Assembly: GCA_036250225.1 (NCBI GenBank)
Contig: JAPZLL010000048.1
Coordinates: forward strand, 62,001 to 126,000
Direction: 5' to 3'
Source of the DNA: Cercophora sp. LCS_1
Lineage: Eukaryota > Ascomycota > Sordariomycetes > Sordariales > Lasiosphaeriaceae
DNA length: 64,000 bases
Part shown: positions 1-12,800 of the stretch, in pieces
Numbering within the stretch: the stretch's first letter is position 1
Layout: each line of letters starts with the position of its first letter
Notes under the pieces: model-generated
Told to the model about the DNA's origin: nothing
Seen by the model: only the letters and a program-made list of their open reading frames with translations
Databases searched by the model: none
Position numbers and translations under genes: made by a program

Positions 1-603
1 GGACCCAAGCTGGCAGCGTTCGACGTGTGTATGTACCAACCAGAGCAGACAGAGCGATGCGGTCACTCTTTGATGGGCATGTATTTACCATGGGATGCAA
101 TCAAACGGAGGACCTCGGCAACAGGTACTCCTCTTTGACATATGACGTATTTTGGTGATTCTGCCATCTCTTCGTGTCGGCACCAGCAATGGAAGGTGCG
201 AATGACCCCAGACAAACCAACCATGGAATCGATAGCGCCCCTACTTCTCCAACCCATTTCCCCATCCGACTCCACGCTGCAACCCAAGCCTCGGCCTGGT
301 TGGTCAAATCCCGAAAAACTGCCCTACATGGTCTTGGTACTCATGACAAAGGATTCTGGCAGGAACGGGATGCCTGCAGGCTGCGATGCAACTTGCCTCG
401 CATTCGCCTTGGCGCGGACGGACAACAGCCCGAACGTATGCGAATGCGAACATCGACGTCAGCTAAACAGAATGAAGAAAGGGGAGGCCACTCGGGGATG
501 GATACACCCACTGTCATTATTTCCGTCTTCATTCTTGATATAATGTCTCGACGCCACTTCTTCTAGACTTCGCTTGAGCTTTTGTTGTAGCTAATTCACA
601 AAC
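1..603. other. Left edge, no gene recognised
   Basis: Several overlapping open frames exist here, but none has a recognisable domain or a consistent exon structure. The last part is presumably the promoter and 5' leader of the carotenoid oxygenase gene that starts at 604. Confidence 0.4.
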
Positions 604-2356
604 ATGGATCCAACTTTCGTTCATCAGGGAACCACGACGAGGTTGACGCCCGCCGACGAGGCCGGCTCATCCAAATCAGCGTTCAAGAACATGGAGCGAC
701 AGGCTTTTCAGGATTGGCCAAATGAAGCAGGCGTGAGTACCTCCCTTTCATCGCCCATTCTTGTCATGATCAGCATTGCTGACTATCGCCCAGTTCGACG
801 GTCTCACTGAGCATTGTGGGCCCATTGAGCTCAAAGTCGAGGGTACCATACCAGCATGGGCTGCTGGGTCCCTGTATCGGACCGGGCCCGGCCAATGCAA
901 GATCGAAGACACTAAAGTGGGCACCTTCAATATCTCGCATTGGTTCGATGGGCTCGCCCACACACATAGATTCGACATTGTGGCGGAAGGCCCAGCAGCT
1001 CGCGTGTACTACTCATCCCGCCGTCAATCGGAAAAGGTCGAGGCCGACATCAAAGCGACAGGGACATTGCGCTCGATATCCTTTGCCCAAAAGCTGGATC
1101 CCTGCGTCGGCATGTTTGGCAAGTTCATGAGCGTTTTCAACAAGCGCTCAGATCTCAACACTGTCGGGGTAACAGTCAACACCGATATGCCCTCATTCAA
1201 GGCCCTAGAGAAACCAGTGGTTGACGTCCAGGGACACCGCGCCGCCAGCGTCGTCATCGGAACAGACGCCGCCGTCATGTGCGAGATCGATCCCAAAACT
1301 ATGGAACCCATCACATTCCCTACGCAGACCAAGTTCCATCCAGACCTCAAAGGGCCTCTCGGCGGCGCCCATGGAAAGACAGACCCCGAAACAGGTGACT
1401 ACTTTAACTACAACCTCGACCTCGGCAAGCAGCCCGTATACCGCATCTTCCGTGTCAACGCGGCAACGGGCAAAACCGACATCCTCGCCACCATCCCCTA
1501 CAAAGCAGCATATATCCACAGCTTCTTCCTAACCAATAACTACGTCGTCCTCTGCATCCCGATCTCCTTTTACGACTGGAGCGGACTCAAAATGCTCTGG
1601 AAAGGCAACCTCCTCGACTCCATGAGGCCCTTCGACCCCTCCGCCAAGACCCACTGGTTCGTGATCGACCGTCGCACCAGCAAAGGCGTGGTAGGGGATT
1701 TCACCTCCCCTTCGCGCTTCTTCTTCCACACCGTCAATGCCTTTGAAGACGAGGAAGGCGACATTTTCTGCGAGGTAGTCGACTACCCCAACCGCTACAT
1801 CATCGACTGCTTCTACTACGACGTGCTCCTCAACCGCAACAACAAGGCCAAGGAAGTCTGGACGGACGGTCAGTCGCAGCACAAGTCGTTACCGAGACTC
1901 ACGAGATATCGTCTCCGCAAGGGGGATTTCGGCTCTGCATCCGCCACGGCTGACTCAGTCATGGAAATCCCCGCTCCGCATGCAGGCGATATGCCGGTGA
2001 TCAATCCCAACTACCGGTGCCGGAAACATCGGTATGGGTATTTTCTTGTTTCGAGGGGTCTGAGCACTTTTTTTGATGCCATTGTCAAGATTGATACCGA
2101 GACGAGAGAGGTGCTCCAGTGGGAGGGACCGAGGGCGCATACACCCGGTGAAGCGATTTTTGTGCCTCGTCCTGCTGCTGATGGGGAGACGGTCGATGAG
2201 GATGATGGTGTTTTGCTGAGTGTTGTTTTGGACGGTGAAAACAGAACGAGTTACCTGTTGTGTTTGGATGCAAAGACGATGACGGAGCTGGGAAGTGCGG
2301 AGTGTCAGTTTGCTGTGGCGATCGGGCTTCACGGGCGGCATCTTTCTGCTGTTTGA
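604..2356 (+). CDS. Carotenoid oxygenase (RPE65/CCD family)
   Basis: Non-haem iron dioxygenase that cleaves a double bond of a carotenoid or related polyene. Fungal members include torulene- and beta-carotene-cleaving enzymes. There are two exons: 604-732 and 794-2356. The 61-nt intron 733-793 has GTGAGT and CAG ends and restores one frame of 563 residues, a normal family length. The second exon opens with FDGLTEHCGPIELKVEG and SLYRTGPGQ, the usual blade-1 region. Conserved histidine contexts follow in order: GGAHGKTDP, YIHSFF, FFFHTVNAFE and HGRHLS at the C-terminus. They fit the four iron-binding His residues of the seven-bladed propeller. No retinal or carotenoid synthesis partner lies next to it. 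Substrate cannot be read from the sequence. Confidence 0.9.
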
Positions 2357-5032
2357 GATGTTCCCTTTGAACTACATGTGAAATTCGCTACCAGCAGGGG
2401 GGACAATCTATCCCAGAGAACCACGTTTCCGGCCTTGGGTGACACTGCCCTATCTAGTTTCTCCCCTGCCACCCTTCCCGCGTATATATGATCATCCCGA
2501 CGGGTACAATGTAGTCGTCCCGATACACGACCGTCTCTGGATAGTTGGCAGGTCCTCCCTGTTGCTTGAGCACTGCCTCGACCTGCGTCAAAAGGGTTGG
2601 GCATCAGCAGGCTGTCTTTCCTGGAGTGCCATTCTGGCGCCAGGACGTACGCAGTTGTGGGGCGCTGCGACACCCGTCAGGTTGGGATTCGGCGCGGACA
2701 ACTTCAGGGGTTGGCTAGTGATGACGCGACAGATGAGAACGACGTGTTTCTTTGAACGGATATGGTGGTTGCGGGCGTAACTGTCCGCCTCTGTGATGGA
2801 ACGGCGCTAGCGCCCCCGGCCGAGGCTTGGTTATTCCCGATGACGAGGGACAAAGAAGGCGACGACAAAAGCCTTACTTGAAGACGCCGTTGAGCTGTAG
2901 ATCCCAGGTCCAAACAGCGGGCCAACAAGGGAGTTTGGTTGGCCTTACTATGGTCAGTCTTGCTTTTTTTTTTTTTTTCGGTCTGTGTGCTATCAGGTGC
3001 AGAGCAATTTGCCACGCCAAAACAACTGGACATGGAATGTGGGCTTACGAGCGTATTCGGTCTTGAAAGACTCGACGAGCACCCTGCAAAGAAAGCACTC
3101 CTCCTTATCGCAGGTGGTCAAGTTGCCGCCATGCTCGCCAATGAGGCATGCGTGCTGGGTCCCGTGAAACCGGGTTCCAAAGCGCCCATCGCCGTCGGTT
3201 GTCCTTTTTGTGTTGGTTAGCAGAAGGATATCAGGTTGACCGCAACAGGCCGCCAAGACAAGTTGCAATACTATAGATATCGCAGGTCTCACACCTACAT
3301 CGCATTGCCGAATCTCTGGCCTCTGGCTGAGTTGAGCAAGTCGTTCTTCGGGGTGATATAGATCTCCGTCACACAAGCAGTCTTGCTCTTATCCAGCCAC
3401 CCGGCGTTGAAATGCCTTGCATCTAGGGACGCCAGGTCAACATATTAACATGTTGTTACATCATATGAGAGGTGGGGGAAGCTTATTTAGGTCGTATCCT
3501 AGCACTTACACCGTCGGTACTCGTCACTCCCCGGGGCCAGCTGCTTCATGGGCTATCAACGGGTTGGGACTTTTGTCAGCAACGAGGTAGCAGACTATAA
3601 GGCTTTCTGGGAATCCAATGAAGCAGAGGCATTGACGTGCGTGCCGGGTCCATATCCCACTGGTTTTGGCTAGGCTCTTCGGGCAAGCCAAATACCTCCT
3701 CGATTACAATCGCCGCGAGGGCCAAGCTAGTGCAAAAAAACCAATGGTTATAACCAAGCAAGCGCCTCAACACCCGCGATGAGGGGAGAAGTGTCCCGCG
3801 GCAATAATGGAACAGACAGTTTCAAAACAAGAACGGACTGGAGATAGTCGCGGGGAGCCACGGAGTGGGGGTCTTTAGATTTTTATCTTCCAGGGTGGAA
3901 CAGACCCCATCAAGAGACTTTTACAGGTACTCGAGAGTCATTATGCAGAGTCTCGTCCTCACACTCAAGGACCGTGCTACGATTCCCCCAGGCTCCTGGT
4001 TAATGCATGGGTAGCTTATGGCACATGGAGGGTAATGGAAGGCGCCCGACACTCCGAGACGCGTCGGAATTCACCACGTCTCTTCCGTTGACAACCATGC
4101 CCGTGGTCATGAAGTCCTCGTCAAGGCCAATCCTGAGGAGCGGTTGTCCGTTTTCTGCGTTTCTCTCGCGCCCCGTTCCATCCGTCTGCGCTTAAGAGCA
4201 TTTCCTGATTGACTCCAGTACGCCTCGTTGGTTTCGTGACATGCAGTTGGGGTTTGTTCGGCTCTCAGCCGGGTCCAGCGTTTGCGCCACTGTTTGAGAC
4301 TTTTCCATCGGTCACCAATGGCCCACGTCTTGGCGGTCGCAAAATGGAGGCCGCTCCATGATTTGCGCTGCCAACAGTGCGTTTCAAATGACCTCGCGAA
4401 ACTGCTCACGCGAAGACAGGAAATGCGGTGAGAAAGAACTGGAGTAATTAGACCCTGCCGCATGTCAGGTTCCATTGCAGTGGTCGTCCGAGGAGCACAA
4501 GTCAGGCACTGCGGCAGCCACCCCGCTTGCAACTACCCGCCTTCTCACATTGAGGTGGGGCAGTCGCGCTGGGGACCCAACTTGGTCGCCCGACACCTGG
4601 GGCGGCCAATGGAGGCTTGCCCCGTTCGCCATTCATCAGCGAATCTTCAATTTCATGATCGAAACGGCGAAGCCAAGTCTCAGCGGCTCAGCTCTAAGCT
4701 AACCAGAATGCAGGAGGCCTTCCGGCGGCGTACCGATATCTTTCCTTTCGTTCAGCACTTTGGGTAGTGAAGCGAGGGCGACACGGCAGGTGGCCAGAAG
4801 AGCGCGTGTTCCCGCACCTCTTTTGGCAGGCAAACGACAAAATGCAAAAACAGAAAGGGGCCTGCGAAATGCGACACTGGTGGCCCGATTCCCATACCCT
4901 AACCTGCCCGGCCTTCCCCCATGTCCCTGCGTTTCGGCAGCTTTGTCTATCTTCCGGCGTTCAACTGACCTTGACTTGCCTTGACGATTGACCCTGTCAT
5001 CCTTTCTTGAGCTGACCCGCCCCGGGAAGAAC
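2357..5032. other. Long intergenic stretch, no gene supported
   Basis: Short open frames occur on both strands without recognisable domains or paired splice sites. A 15-nt T tract lies near 2966-2980. Nothing repeated was recognised. The stretch may contain untranslated regions or decayed sequence. Confidence 0.35.
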
Positions 5033-6161
5033 ATGCACATTTTAAAGTCTTTTGCTCGGTCAGCCCGGAGGGAGAGTGCTGCTTCCTCAAGATCGGCACG
5101 ACCCTACAGACCCCCACGGAAGTCGCCGACGCGCAGGACGGAACGTCACTCTCCCAAGCAGACATCCCGAGGATCGCCTCACACCATTAGGCAAGCCAGG
5201 CCGTCGGACCCAGGGTCAGAACGGAGAGGAGAGAGCCCGCATACACCTACTTACCAGCAACCACCAACAGGCTATGCCAATGCGTCGCCGGGATCTCGCG
5301 AGTCATTGAGGGTGACAGCACGGGAGACTCACCGGAGTTTTGAGGGATCTGGGAATGACAGAGGAGGCAGAGACCTCGAAGCCCTATAGCCTCGACACCC
5401 TCCCCCGTCTCAATCCGTACTATTGCCCGGGCTTCACCACACCCGTTCGAATCGAGGTGTTCAATGAGGACACCCTCAACGCGGGTCTCTGGCTGGCAGA
5501 TGACAGCCGCTGTCAAGCCCCCGAGGACGGCAACCGGAACCCCCTTATCGTCAACTTTGCCTGCCACAACAAGCCCGGCGGCGGCTGGCTCAACGGGGCC
5601 CTCGCCCAAGAGGAATCGATATGCTATCGAACATCCCTATGGAAAACGCTCCGCTACTCGGCTGATAAGCCCCTCCTCCGTGGGACGGCCGTTTACAGCC
5701 CGTACGTCATCGTCATGCGCGACGACCTGCGCAGCGGCCACGCCTTGCCCCCCGGCATCTATCCGCTGGAGGGGCCGCCCCACGTCGTGAGCGTCATCAG
5801 CATCGCCGCCATCAGCATCGCCGCCATCCGCAATCCGTACACGCAGGCCCTTGAGGATCGTTAGGGAAACCCTAAAGAATTCTTCTATTCCGATCATGAT
5901 CGTGACTTTACCAAGCAAAACATGCGCTTGGTGCTGCGCATCGCCGCCCACAAGCGCCATCGCCATCTTGTCCTGGGTGCGCTCGGCTGTGGTGTCTATG
6001 CTAACCCTCCCGAAGACGTCGCGCATTGTTGGCTGGAGGTGCTTCGCGAGAACGAGTTTTCCGGCGGGTGGTGGCGCAAGATTCACTTTACCGTCTTCGA
6101 TCCCCGGGGCGATGGCAACTATGAGATTTTTAGCAGTGTCTTACATGATAAAACAGTGTAG
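5033..6161 (+). pseudogene. Broken macro-domain / PARG-like (TIGR02452-type) gene
   Basis: Translation matches the microbial poly(ADP-ribose) glycohydrolase-like family, macro-fold hydrolases acting on ADP-ribose. Seen in order: a basic disordered leader from ATG 5033 ending in ARETH; the core LIVNFACHNKPGGGWLNGALAQEE with the macro-type GGG loop; SPYVIVMRDD; and after position 5862 RIAAHKRHRHLVLGALGCGVYANPPEDVA. Two lesions split it. A one-base frame change is needed near 5335 to pass from ARETH to VLRDLG. An in-frame TAG at 5862-5864 separates the core from the GALGCG motif, with both sides in exactly the same frame. No plausible intron removes the TAG: the only GT...AG there would be 18 nt. 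A 15-nt direct duplication precedes it (SIAAISIAAI). Probably a pseudogene; a sequencing error remains possible. Confidence 0.72.
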
Positions 6162-6804
6162 GGTTGCAATACTTGGAGGGTGTTGGGCTTTTGCTGATGC
6201 CTCGATGGGTCGATACCTGGCCTGGGTTGCCGAGGGGGCGAGGAGTTGCGGAAGGGATCTGAGTTTTTTATGTTTATATCTCTGATAATGCATTTTGAGG
6301 GCACCCTATCTTGAGATATCGCGTTACTATGTCCAACGGAATTGATTCATCTAAAATGAACATGAGCGTGTTTGTCGGGCACATTCGCAAGCTGACCAGG
6401 GAGTGAGTGTCCCCAAAGGTCGCTTTGAGCAGCTGTCACCACCTGGCATAACCCACGAAACTCGCCGGCCCACAACCTTGTCGCAACGACACACTTCGCC
6501 TCAACCGCCATCCTGTCGCATTTCATCAAAACACTACCTGCAGCCCGACTCCCATCCCAAACGCCGAAATGGACCCGCCTAGAGAACCTCCAAAAGGCCA
6601 CACCCGAACGCGGTCCGCGGTAAAAGGTAATGTTGCGCCACACAAAATCACATGACGCTGATCGCCCCTTCCGTCGAACGCACCCCAGCTCCATCGTGAC
6701 TGACGCAGCCGCCAGCCACCCGTCCCCGCTCCTCAACCAAAGGCCCCCTTGACATCGACGACGTCCCTCTCATTTCACCGCAACAATCCCAGCCTCCACA
6801 AGCC
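6162..6804. other. Intergenic, upstream of TRAPPC12-like gene
   Basis: No coding region recognised. It holds the 3' flank of the macro-domain pseudogene and a CT-rich leader just before the ATG at 6805. Confidence 0.4.
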
Positions 6805-8094
6805 ATGGCCGCCGCCCTCAAATCCCCCGGACCCGGACCCGGGCCTGGTCCGCGCCCACTCCCGACATCGCCCCACCCCCGCTCGGCAACGCACTCGCCT
6901 ATCCCGCGCCGTCCCCGGCCAAAGGACTTTGCGTACCTTCTCCGGCCCGAGATTTACCTGCCCCTTAGCACGGCCAACGTCCCGCCTGCTTTCGCCGCTC
7001 AACCACCGCCGGAAACGCCCATCCCGGAGCTTCTTGCACGGGGCCAGTTTCGCGCCGCGGCGATTGCGGCCACCAAGGCGCTGACTGGTCCGGAGGCGCC
7101 GGATCCAAGCGACCATGCCAAGATCTTTGGACTGTTGTACACCCGGCTGGCGTGTCTGACGCTGATTGACGCGACGGGGGTGGCGGCGCAGGAGGTGAAG
7201 AACCTAGAGGATCTGGGGAGCTCGTTCTACGTGGATGAAGCGACGGGGGAGCACTTGGTTCCGTGGGAACTGAGGGTGTTGAATGTGGTGAGTAGTTGTG
7301 TGCCCTGCCCTGCCCTGACTTTGTTGGGGGGTCTTGGTTTGGTTTGCGTTGCTGACCGGAACAGAGGCTGCAGGCGCTCGGGTTCGGTGATCCGCGGAGG
7401 GCGGTGATGAGTTACTACGAGCTGGCACGGGAAGCGAGGGTCCGGTTGTCCGAGGCCATGGGACAGCATGATAACTCGGCGAGGGAGCTGTGGAAGGAGA
7501 GGTTGGCGGATGTCGGGATTCGGGTCGCTGGGGCGTTGGTCGAGATGGATGATTTGAGCGGTGCTGCGAACCATCTTGCTTCGCTTCCTGGAAGGGAGGG
7601 CGGTGCCAAGTTGGTCATGGCCAAGGCGTTGTTGTGGTTGCAGCTGGGGGATGTTGAGGCTGCGCGGGCGTGTGTGCAGGTTGGAAGGGTGGAGGAGACG
7701 ACGGGGAAGGTCGTCTCTGCGTTGTGCGATATGGCGGATGGGGCTTACGCTTCGGCGCTGGAGACATGGCGCGAGCTGGAGGAGGAGAGTGACGATGAGA
7801 TGGTGGGTGTCAATATGGCCGTGTGCCTGCTCTATGTGGGCAAGATGCAGGAGGTGAGTTTCGCTGTTCTTCTCCAGTTCGGTCTGCGCTGATAAAACGA
7901 AGGGCAAGGTATTGCTGGAGGAGCTTGTGTCTGCGGGCCAATCGTCGCACACGCTTCTCTTCAACTTGACGACGATGTACGAACTCTGCACTGAGCGTGC
8001 ACGCAACTTGAAAGTTAAGCTATCCGAGACGGTGGCTGCCTTAGATGCAACGCCGAACGGCTGGGAGAAGACCAATGCCGATTTTAAGCTTTGA
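6805..8094 (+). CDS. TRAPPC12-like TPR protein
   Basis: Predicted trafficking protein particle complex subunit 12 (TTC15-like), a tethering-complex component with tetratricopeptide repeats acting in ER-Golgi transport. Three exons: 6805-7287, 7365-7853 and 7903-8094. Both introns (77 and 49 nt) are phase 0 with GTGAGT donors. The protein is 387 residues. The N-terminus is Pro-rich and disordered, including PRPKDFAYLLRPEIYLPL. Helical repeat-like stretches follow: ELLARGQFRAAAIAATKAL, ALVEMDDLSGAANHLASL, ALLWLQLGDVEAARACV and NMAVCLLYVGKMQE. The closing helix is TLLFNLTTMYELCTERA. This order fits the family. The third exon start was chosen because only the AG at 7901-7902 keeps the frame. Confidence 0.82.
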
Positions 8095-8438
8095 GCGTTG
8101 GAACTTTGGGTGTCGGGTCGCAGCTGCTGGACGAGGAACTCGGTCTGCTGGATTGGCCTGCCTCGTGATAGTTTACAGTTCTCGATAGGCAAGCCACCAC
8201 TCCACCCGAGGTAAGGGCGAGGGATGACATCCATGACGAACGGGGCGTTCGTGCGGGTTGAGGTTTCCAGCCACGTTGCCACTTTTTCCAGGAGACTTTT
8301 GCCGCGCCCGTGCCCACCATGTCCAGCGTCTCTCCCAGGACAACAACACACATCAATCAGCACCTATCCGCAGATATTATTGCGACGCCCATTTTCGTCT
8401 AAAAAGCATTTCCTCATCGCCACTTGGACATCTTCAAA
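8095..8438. other. Intergenic gap
   Basis: No gene seen. It contains the 3' flank of the TRAPPC12-like gene and the 5' leader of the acidic protein. Confidence 0.4.
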
Positions 8439-9086
8439 ATGTCCAACACCGCCGACAAGGACGTCCCTAGCCTCTCCGACCGCGGCTCCCCCGGCCCCTC
8501 GAAGTTCCTGGATCTCCCCGAGTTCCCCGGGTCTCCGGTTGCATCCGAGTCTTCCGATCACTCTGACGCCCTCGATACTGACGCCCTCGATACCGACGAG
8601 AGTTCTGATTCCTACGAGGATTCTGATCTCGACGAGGATGCCGATCTCTACGAGGATTCCGATAGCTCTGAATCCGATGGCTCTGAATCCGACGGTTCAG
8701 CTTTGCCTACACCCGCGGAAGCTGTAAAAGAACTTCTCAAATACAGAGACGAAGCAGACAACTCCAGATTCATGACTCCACTCACCTTTGCTCGCATCCG
8801 ACTGTCGCTTGTGCAGTGCGCTCGCGCGGCCTTGATGCCGGCGGAGGATTCAGAGCGCAAGAAGATGATGAAAAGGGTGGACAAGTATATCGATTTGATC
8901 GACAAGGATTTCATGACGGCTTTGAAAAGTGCTAAGCAGGCGGCCGAACTTGACATCCTGGTGGCGACTGCTGCTAGGCTATATTTGGGGAATGGAGGGA
9001 CCCCGAAGATGTTGGGCGAGTTCATGCACGGCCCTGAAGAGGCTTCGACGCCGGAAGAAGACGAGGGTCAAGAAACAGCGGAGTGA
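8439..9086 (+). CDS. Acidic hypothetical protein with D/S-rich repeats
   Basis: Single-exon frame of 215 residues from ATG 8439. The first third is Pro/Ser/Asp-rich with short internal repeats (ALDTDALDTDE, YEDSDLDED, ESDGSESDGS), partly repeated at DNA level. The rest is predicted helical and ends in an acidic tail (STPEEDEGQETAE). No family recognised, no signal peptide or membrane segment. It could be a small nuclear or chromatin-associated acidic protein, but that is only suggested by composition. Confidence 0.55.
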   Translation: MSNTADKDVPSLSDRGSPGPSKFLDLPEFPGSPVASESSDHSDALDTDALDTDESSDSYEDSDLDEDADLYEDSDSSESDGSESDGSALPTPAEAVKELLKYRDEADNSRFMTPLTFARIRLSLVQCARAALMPAEDSERKKMMKRVDKYIDLIDKDFMTALKSAKQAAELDILVATAARLYLGNGGTPKMLGEFMHGPEEASTPEEDEGQETAE

Positions 9087-9876
9087 TGGACTGGGTGCTA
9101 TAGCGATAATGATAGCGGTTATTGGTTGGAGAGTATTGAGTCCTTATGAATCGGCCTTCGCAAGAAAGTTGAAGGGATATTGATGAACCGAAAATGGGTG
9201 CCCTGATTCTTGGTGACGGCGCCCACTGTTCCTTCCCTCGCGATGTTCGTTCTGCGACGCGCGACCGCCAATGACGTCATCCACAATAAATGTCAACCCC
9301 TCTGAGCCAAGCAAAACATTTTACTTTTCAGATCCAAACTTCACTTCACTCATCCTGCTGCTTCAGCCTTCAGGCTCAGTGCGTCGGATGCGGCTCGCAT
9401 GCTAGTTGCCGACACCGGCGATACACACTTCAATTCGTTCATTTACAGATGCACACTCCAATCCGTTCATTCACAAATGCAGAAGCGTCACTTTACATCA
9501 TGAAGTCTCCACATCGGTTTGTTTCTCACCGAGCGTCACAGCGCAGACCGCCTTGAAGTCGCTGTTTGCCCGACAGCGCGTTGACAGCTCAGGTCGCCTA
9601 TCAGGCAACACCATCCTTTCATCACGAGCCGCATCCGCAATCGCGGTGCGCGCATCTGGGGTTACACATCCAATCGGAAACCTCCGGTTGTGGCCAAGCC
9701 TCTGCCGTCGCGGAACCGCAAAATGGTCACCGAGGGGCTGTGCTGCTGCGCTGACAGGGGGGTTGGCAGAGCCTTGTCACCACGCGTCGTGGTCTTGACT
9801 ACTTGAATCCCGACAAGTTCGCACCACCAACGAACGAACGGGGCATCGTAAGCTTGATGTGATTTAAGTATGAACG
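9087..9876. other. Intergenic gap before the large CorA-like gene
   Basis: Apart from the 28-bp tandem pair, nothing recognisable. Open frames here have no consistent coding signal. Confidence 0.4.
9424..9479. repeat. Two tandem 28-bp units
   Basis: Two head-to-tail copies at 9424-9451 and 9452-9479, same length, differing at four positions. All four differences are transitions (three T/C, one G/A). The repeat lies in the otherwise unassigned 9087-9876 gap. Confidence 0.7.
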
Positions 9877-12800
9877 ATGATGAATGGAGCCATTGACTTT
9901 GAGTGGCTTGCCGACTTGTCCAAGTGTAAGTGAGGGTCGATTTGCGTTGTACCCCAGTCGCGCTGATGAATTTGCTCTCTAGGGCCGTGCTTCACAACGT
10001 GCGAACTCTCGCGACCAGCAAAGTCGCTCGACTTTGGTTGCGATGGGTTCACGGCCTCTCTGACCGATTGGCATGAGCTACTTCAACTAACGCGTCCGGA
10101 CCCGACGTGCGGATTAGTGTTCTTGAGGGGTCGCTTCCCGGACAGCGCCGCGTCGATCCTTTCGAGGGCTCAGCGAAGGGACGACAGCGGCAACAAGGGG
10201 ACCTTTGGGACGCGGGTTATGCCCCCGCATCCTGGCTTCCCCGATGTTGGGCTGGGCGAACGCAAGATCCATGGTTGGGTCAACTTTCGGTGGCCCTACA
10301 CCCAGTACGAGCTTGTTCGCAGACACCAAGACTCTGGCGACATTGTTGGGACTGGAAGTTGCGAAATGATTTCGTTTATCCACGAAGGAACCGTCTTTCA
10401 GCTCACCCGGTTGAAGTGGGGACGTGGTAGCTCACTGAGCGAGTATGACGCGGACACGACCCAGGGCAACAGTGCCACAGCCCGGATCCGAGTTGGTGGA
10501 ACCGTACGGTTTGGTTGTCCTTGCTCAGCCACCTGCCAGGGTTCATCAGAGGAGGGCACCTTCACTGTTTCTAGGACTGGAGCCAGGGTCTACTGCGTCA
10601 GCGACAAGTATCAGACAAGCCTGGAAGTGGGACTATCAATTATCGGTGCAACTGAGCTGCTAGAGATTCAAAAAGCCTCGACAGGTTCCGTTAGTGGCTC
10701 TTCGGTCGACTTGTCGTCAGAGCTTCGGCTGGAACTGCCTCCTGGGGATGTGGTGTGCCTCGTGTCGACGTATACGTTGCGTGACAAAGAGGATGAACGG
10801 GACGAGAGCGGCGATGTCTGTCTGCCGAACGATCTGCTCGACTACCTTGGCGTGAGCCGCGAGTCGATCAACATGACGGACCGCCTTTGGACTGCCTTAT
10901 GCGCTGCCAACTATGAGGCGATTGAGGCCGTCGAGTTCTGCATTGTAGGCAGATGTGTCGAGCAGATTCTTGGTGTCACATCAATACCTGTTCGAAGCCC
11001 ACATCCCGGAGACGTTCGACATCCAGCAGCATCTGAAATCGCCCTGATTGGCAACATCATGACCTACCAATATGTTGATGTCCAGGCTGTCTTGTAAGAG
11101 ACCCTTGCATGGACTATTCTCACCAAGGGACGCTAACTTGGCTGCAGCTTTCAGATCCGACTGCTTGCAAAGATACACCACTTTATCCAAACCCGCAAGC
11201 TGGAACCAGATCTACTACAGCACCGTCGTAAGATTGAGGATATTCGAGACGATTACCTCGCGCGGATAAGAGTTGTGATCCGTTCAGCCATGGCATGGAT
11301 GTTTGGAACCGACCTGAAACCAGGGCGCTTGCTTCTCGCCGTTCACAGTGAGCCAGGCGACTACAACCCAAGGTTGGAGAGTTGCGCAGCGCAAAGGGAG
11401 AATATAACGTGGGATGGCACCTACAACCGGGGTTGTTATGCCACTTTGTCTGCGTGGTATGTCATCAACAAGTGCCCTGAGGCGATAACTCCAGAGTATA
11501 TCAGAGAGGTCATCCTTCCGAAGCTGGCAGTGTCGTACACGCTGGGCATGGACCGGGCGCACCGCGACAAACAACCAACTTCGAAGAGCAATGTTCTGCA
11601 ATGGCTTCATTTCAGCTGTATCTTGCTACTCCACGATGAGCTGCGTTGGGATGAGAGTGAACTCCCAGTCGGAATCGAGCGTGCTGACTTGGACCTGGCT
11701 CAAGTGGAGGAAACCCAGGAGCGGTTCGAAAAGCACGTCACTCGACTTAAGACAAGCCCCGCCGATGGGTGGTCAGTCGAGCATGAAGAGTTGGATCGTG
11801 TCCTGCTGCTCGCCGAGGAGATGAGTCTAGACCACACCAAGACCAAACGGTCTCACAGCCTGGCGGTATCCAGGGCCCGTCAAACGCGAAGACGCATCCA
11901 GGAACGCCGACGAACGACCAAGTTCAACACCGGCCCGAAGGAGTGGATGAAGGCGCGGTCGCTGAGCAACGGGCCGTGGGAATTGTTATGCCTGAACCAC
12001 GAAGCGTTTCTCAAGGTCGCCTCGGACCCAGACGTTATTCCCGCGAGAGACAGGCTGTTCGAGTTTCTGCTGTCGGACTACACATTTATGACCTCTTGGG
12101 ATAGAGCTGAAGCCAACATGATTGGGAGCTGGTGGGATATACAACCGGTGGCCATGATCAGTGCCACGCTCCTGGATCTCAAGCTTGAAGGTAAGTCGGC
12201 AAATCACGATAATCGGGGGAGCTCTATTTTTTTCACATCCCATTTTTATTTCTGGCACACCGCTTCCACACATAACCCTGGCCCGCCAATATCTCTGGGT
12301 GCGTTTGGAATGCCGCTTCCACCACACTTTGAAATTGTTGACGTGTTGTTTTTTGAATCGAATGCGTATTCGAAATTCCAAATACGATGCCTTTTTGGAA
12401 GGGATTGAGGCCAAAACGTGGTAATAGCTGGCTTTACTGGCGCCGCCAAAGGCCTGGGTTGTATGTGGGCGTGGTGTGTCAAAACAAACATGAGGGCGTG
12501 CGAAAAATAGAGCTCAATCGGAGAGAAGCTAACATTGGCCAAAAGGAAAGCTGCAGGCTGCGAAGCCACTCGATTTCCCAGGGGACAACCATCCCGGAGA
12601 CCCGCTGCTCCAGTCGTTGCCGAACATCAGGGGTGAGGCAGAGTTCCTAGATGTCGACGGGGAGAACGCTGCCCTATCGAGGAGGAACGACCAGGCACTG
12701 CTAGTCCGGACGCTCGTCCGACAGATGAAGGCCCTGATGGATGAATCCTCGAAAGCGCCGGCTCTAGAGGATGCGGTTGGATCTGTCAAAGCGTTCGATT

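Noticed and set aside
5860..5877. 18-nt intron removing the TAG in the macro-domain gene
   Set aside because: GT and AG are present and the length is a multiple of three, but it is far below any workable fungal intron.
12161..12569. Coding frames across 12161-12569
   Set aside because: They lie in the transposon inside intron 3 and break the protein frame; the spliced join LEGKLQAAK is coherent without them.
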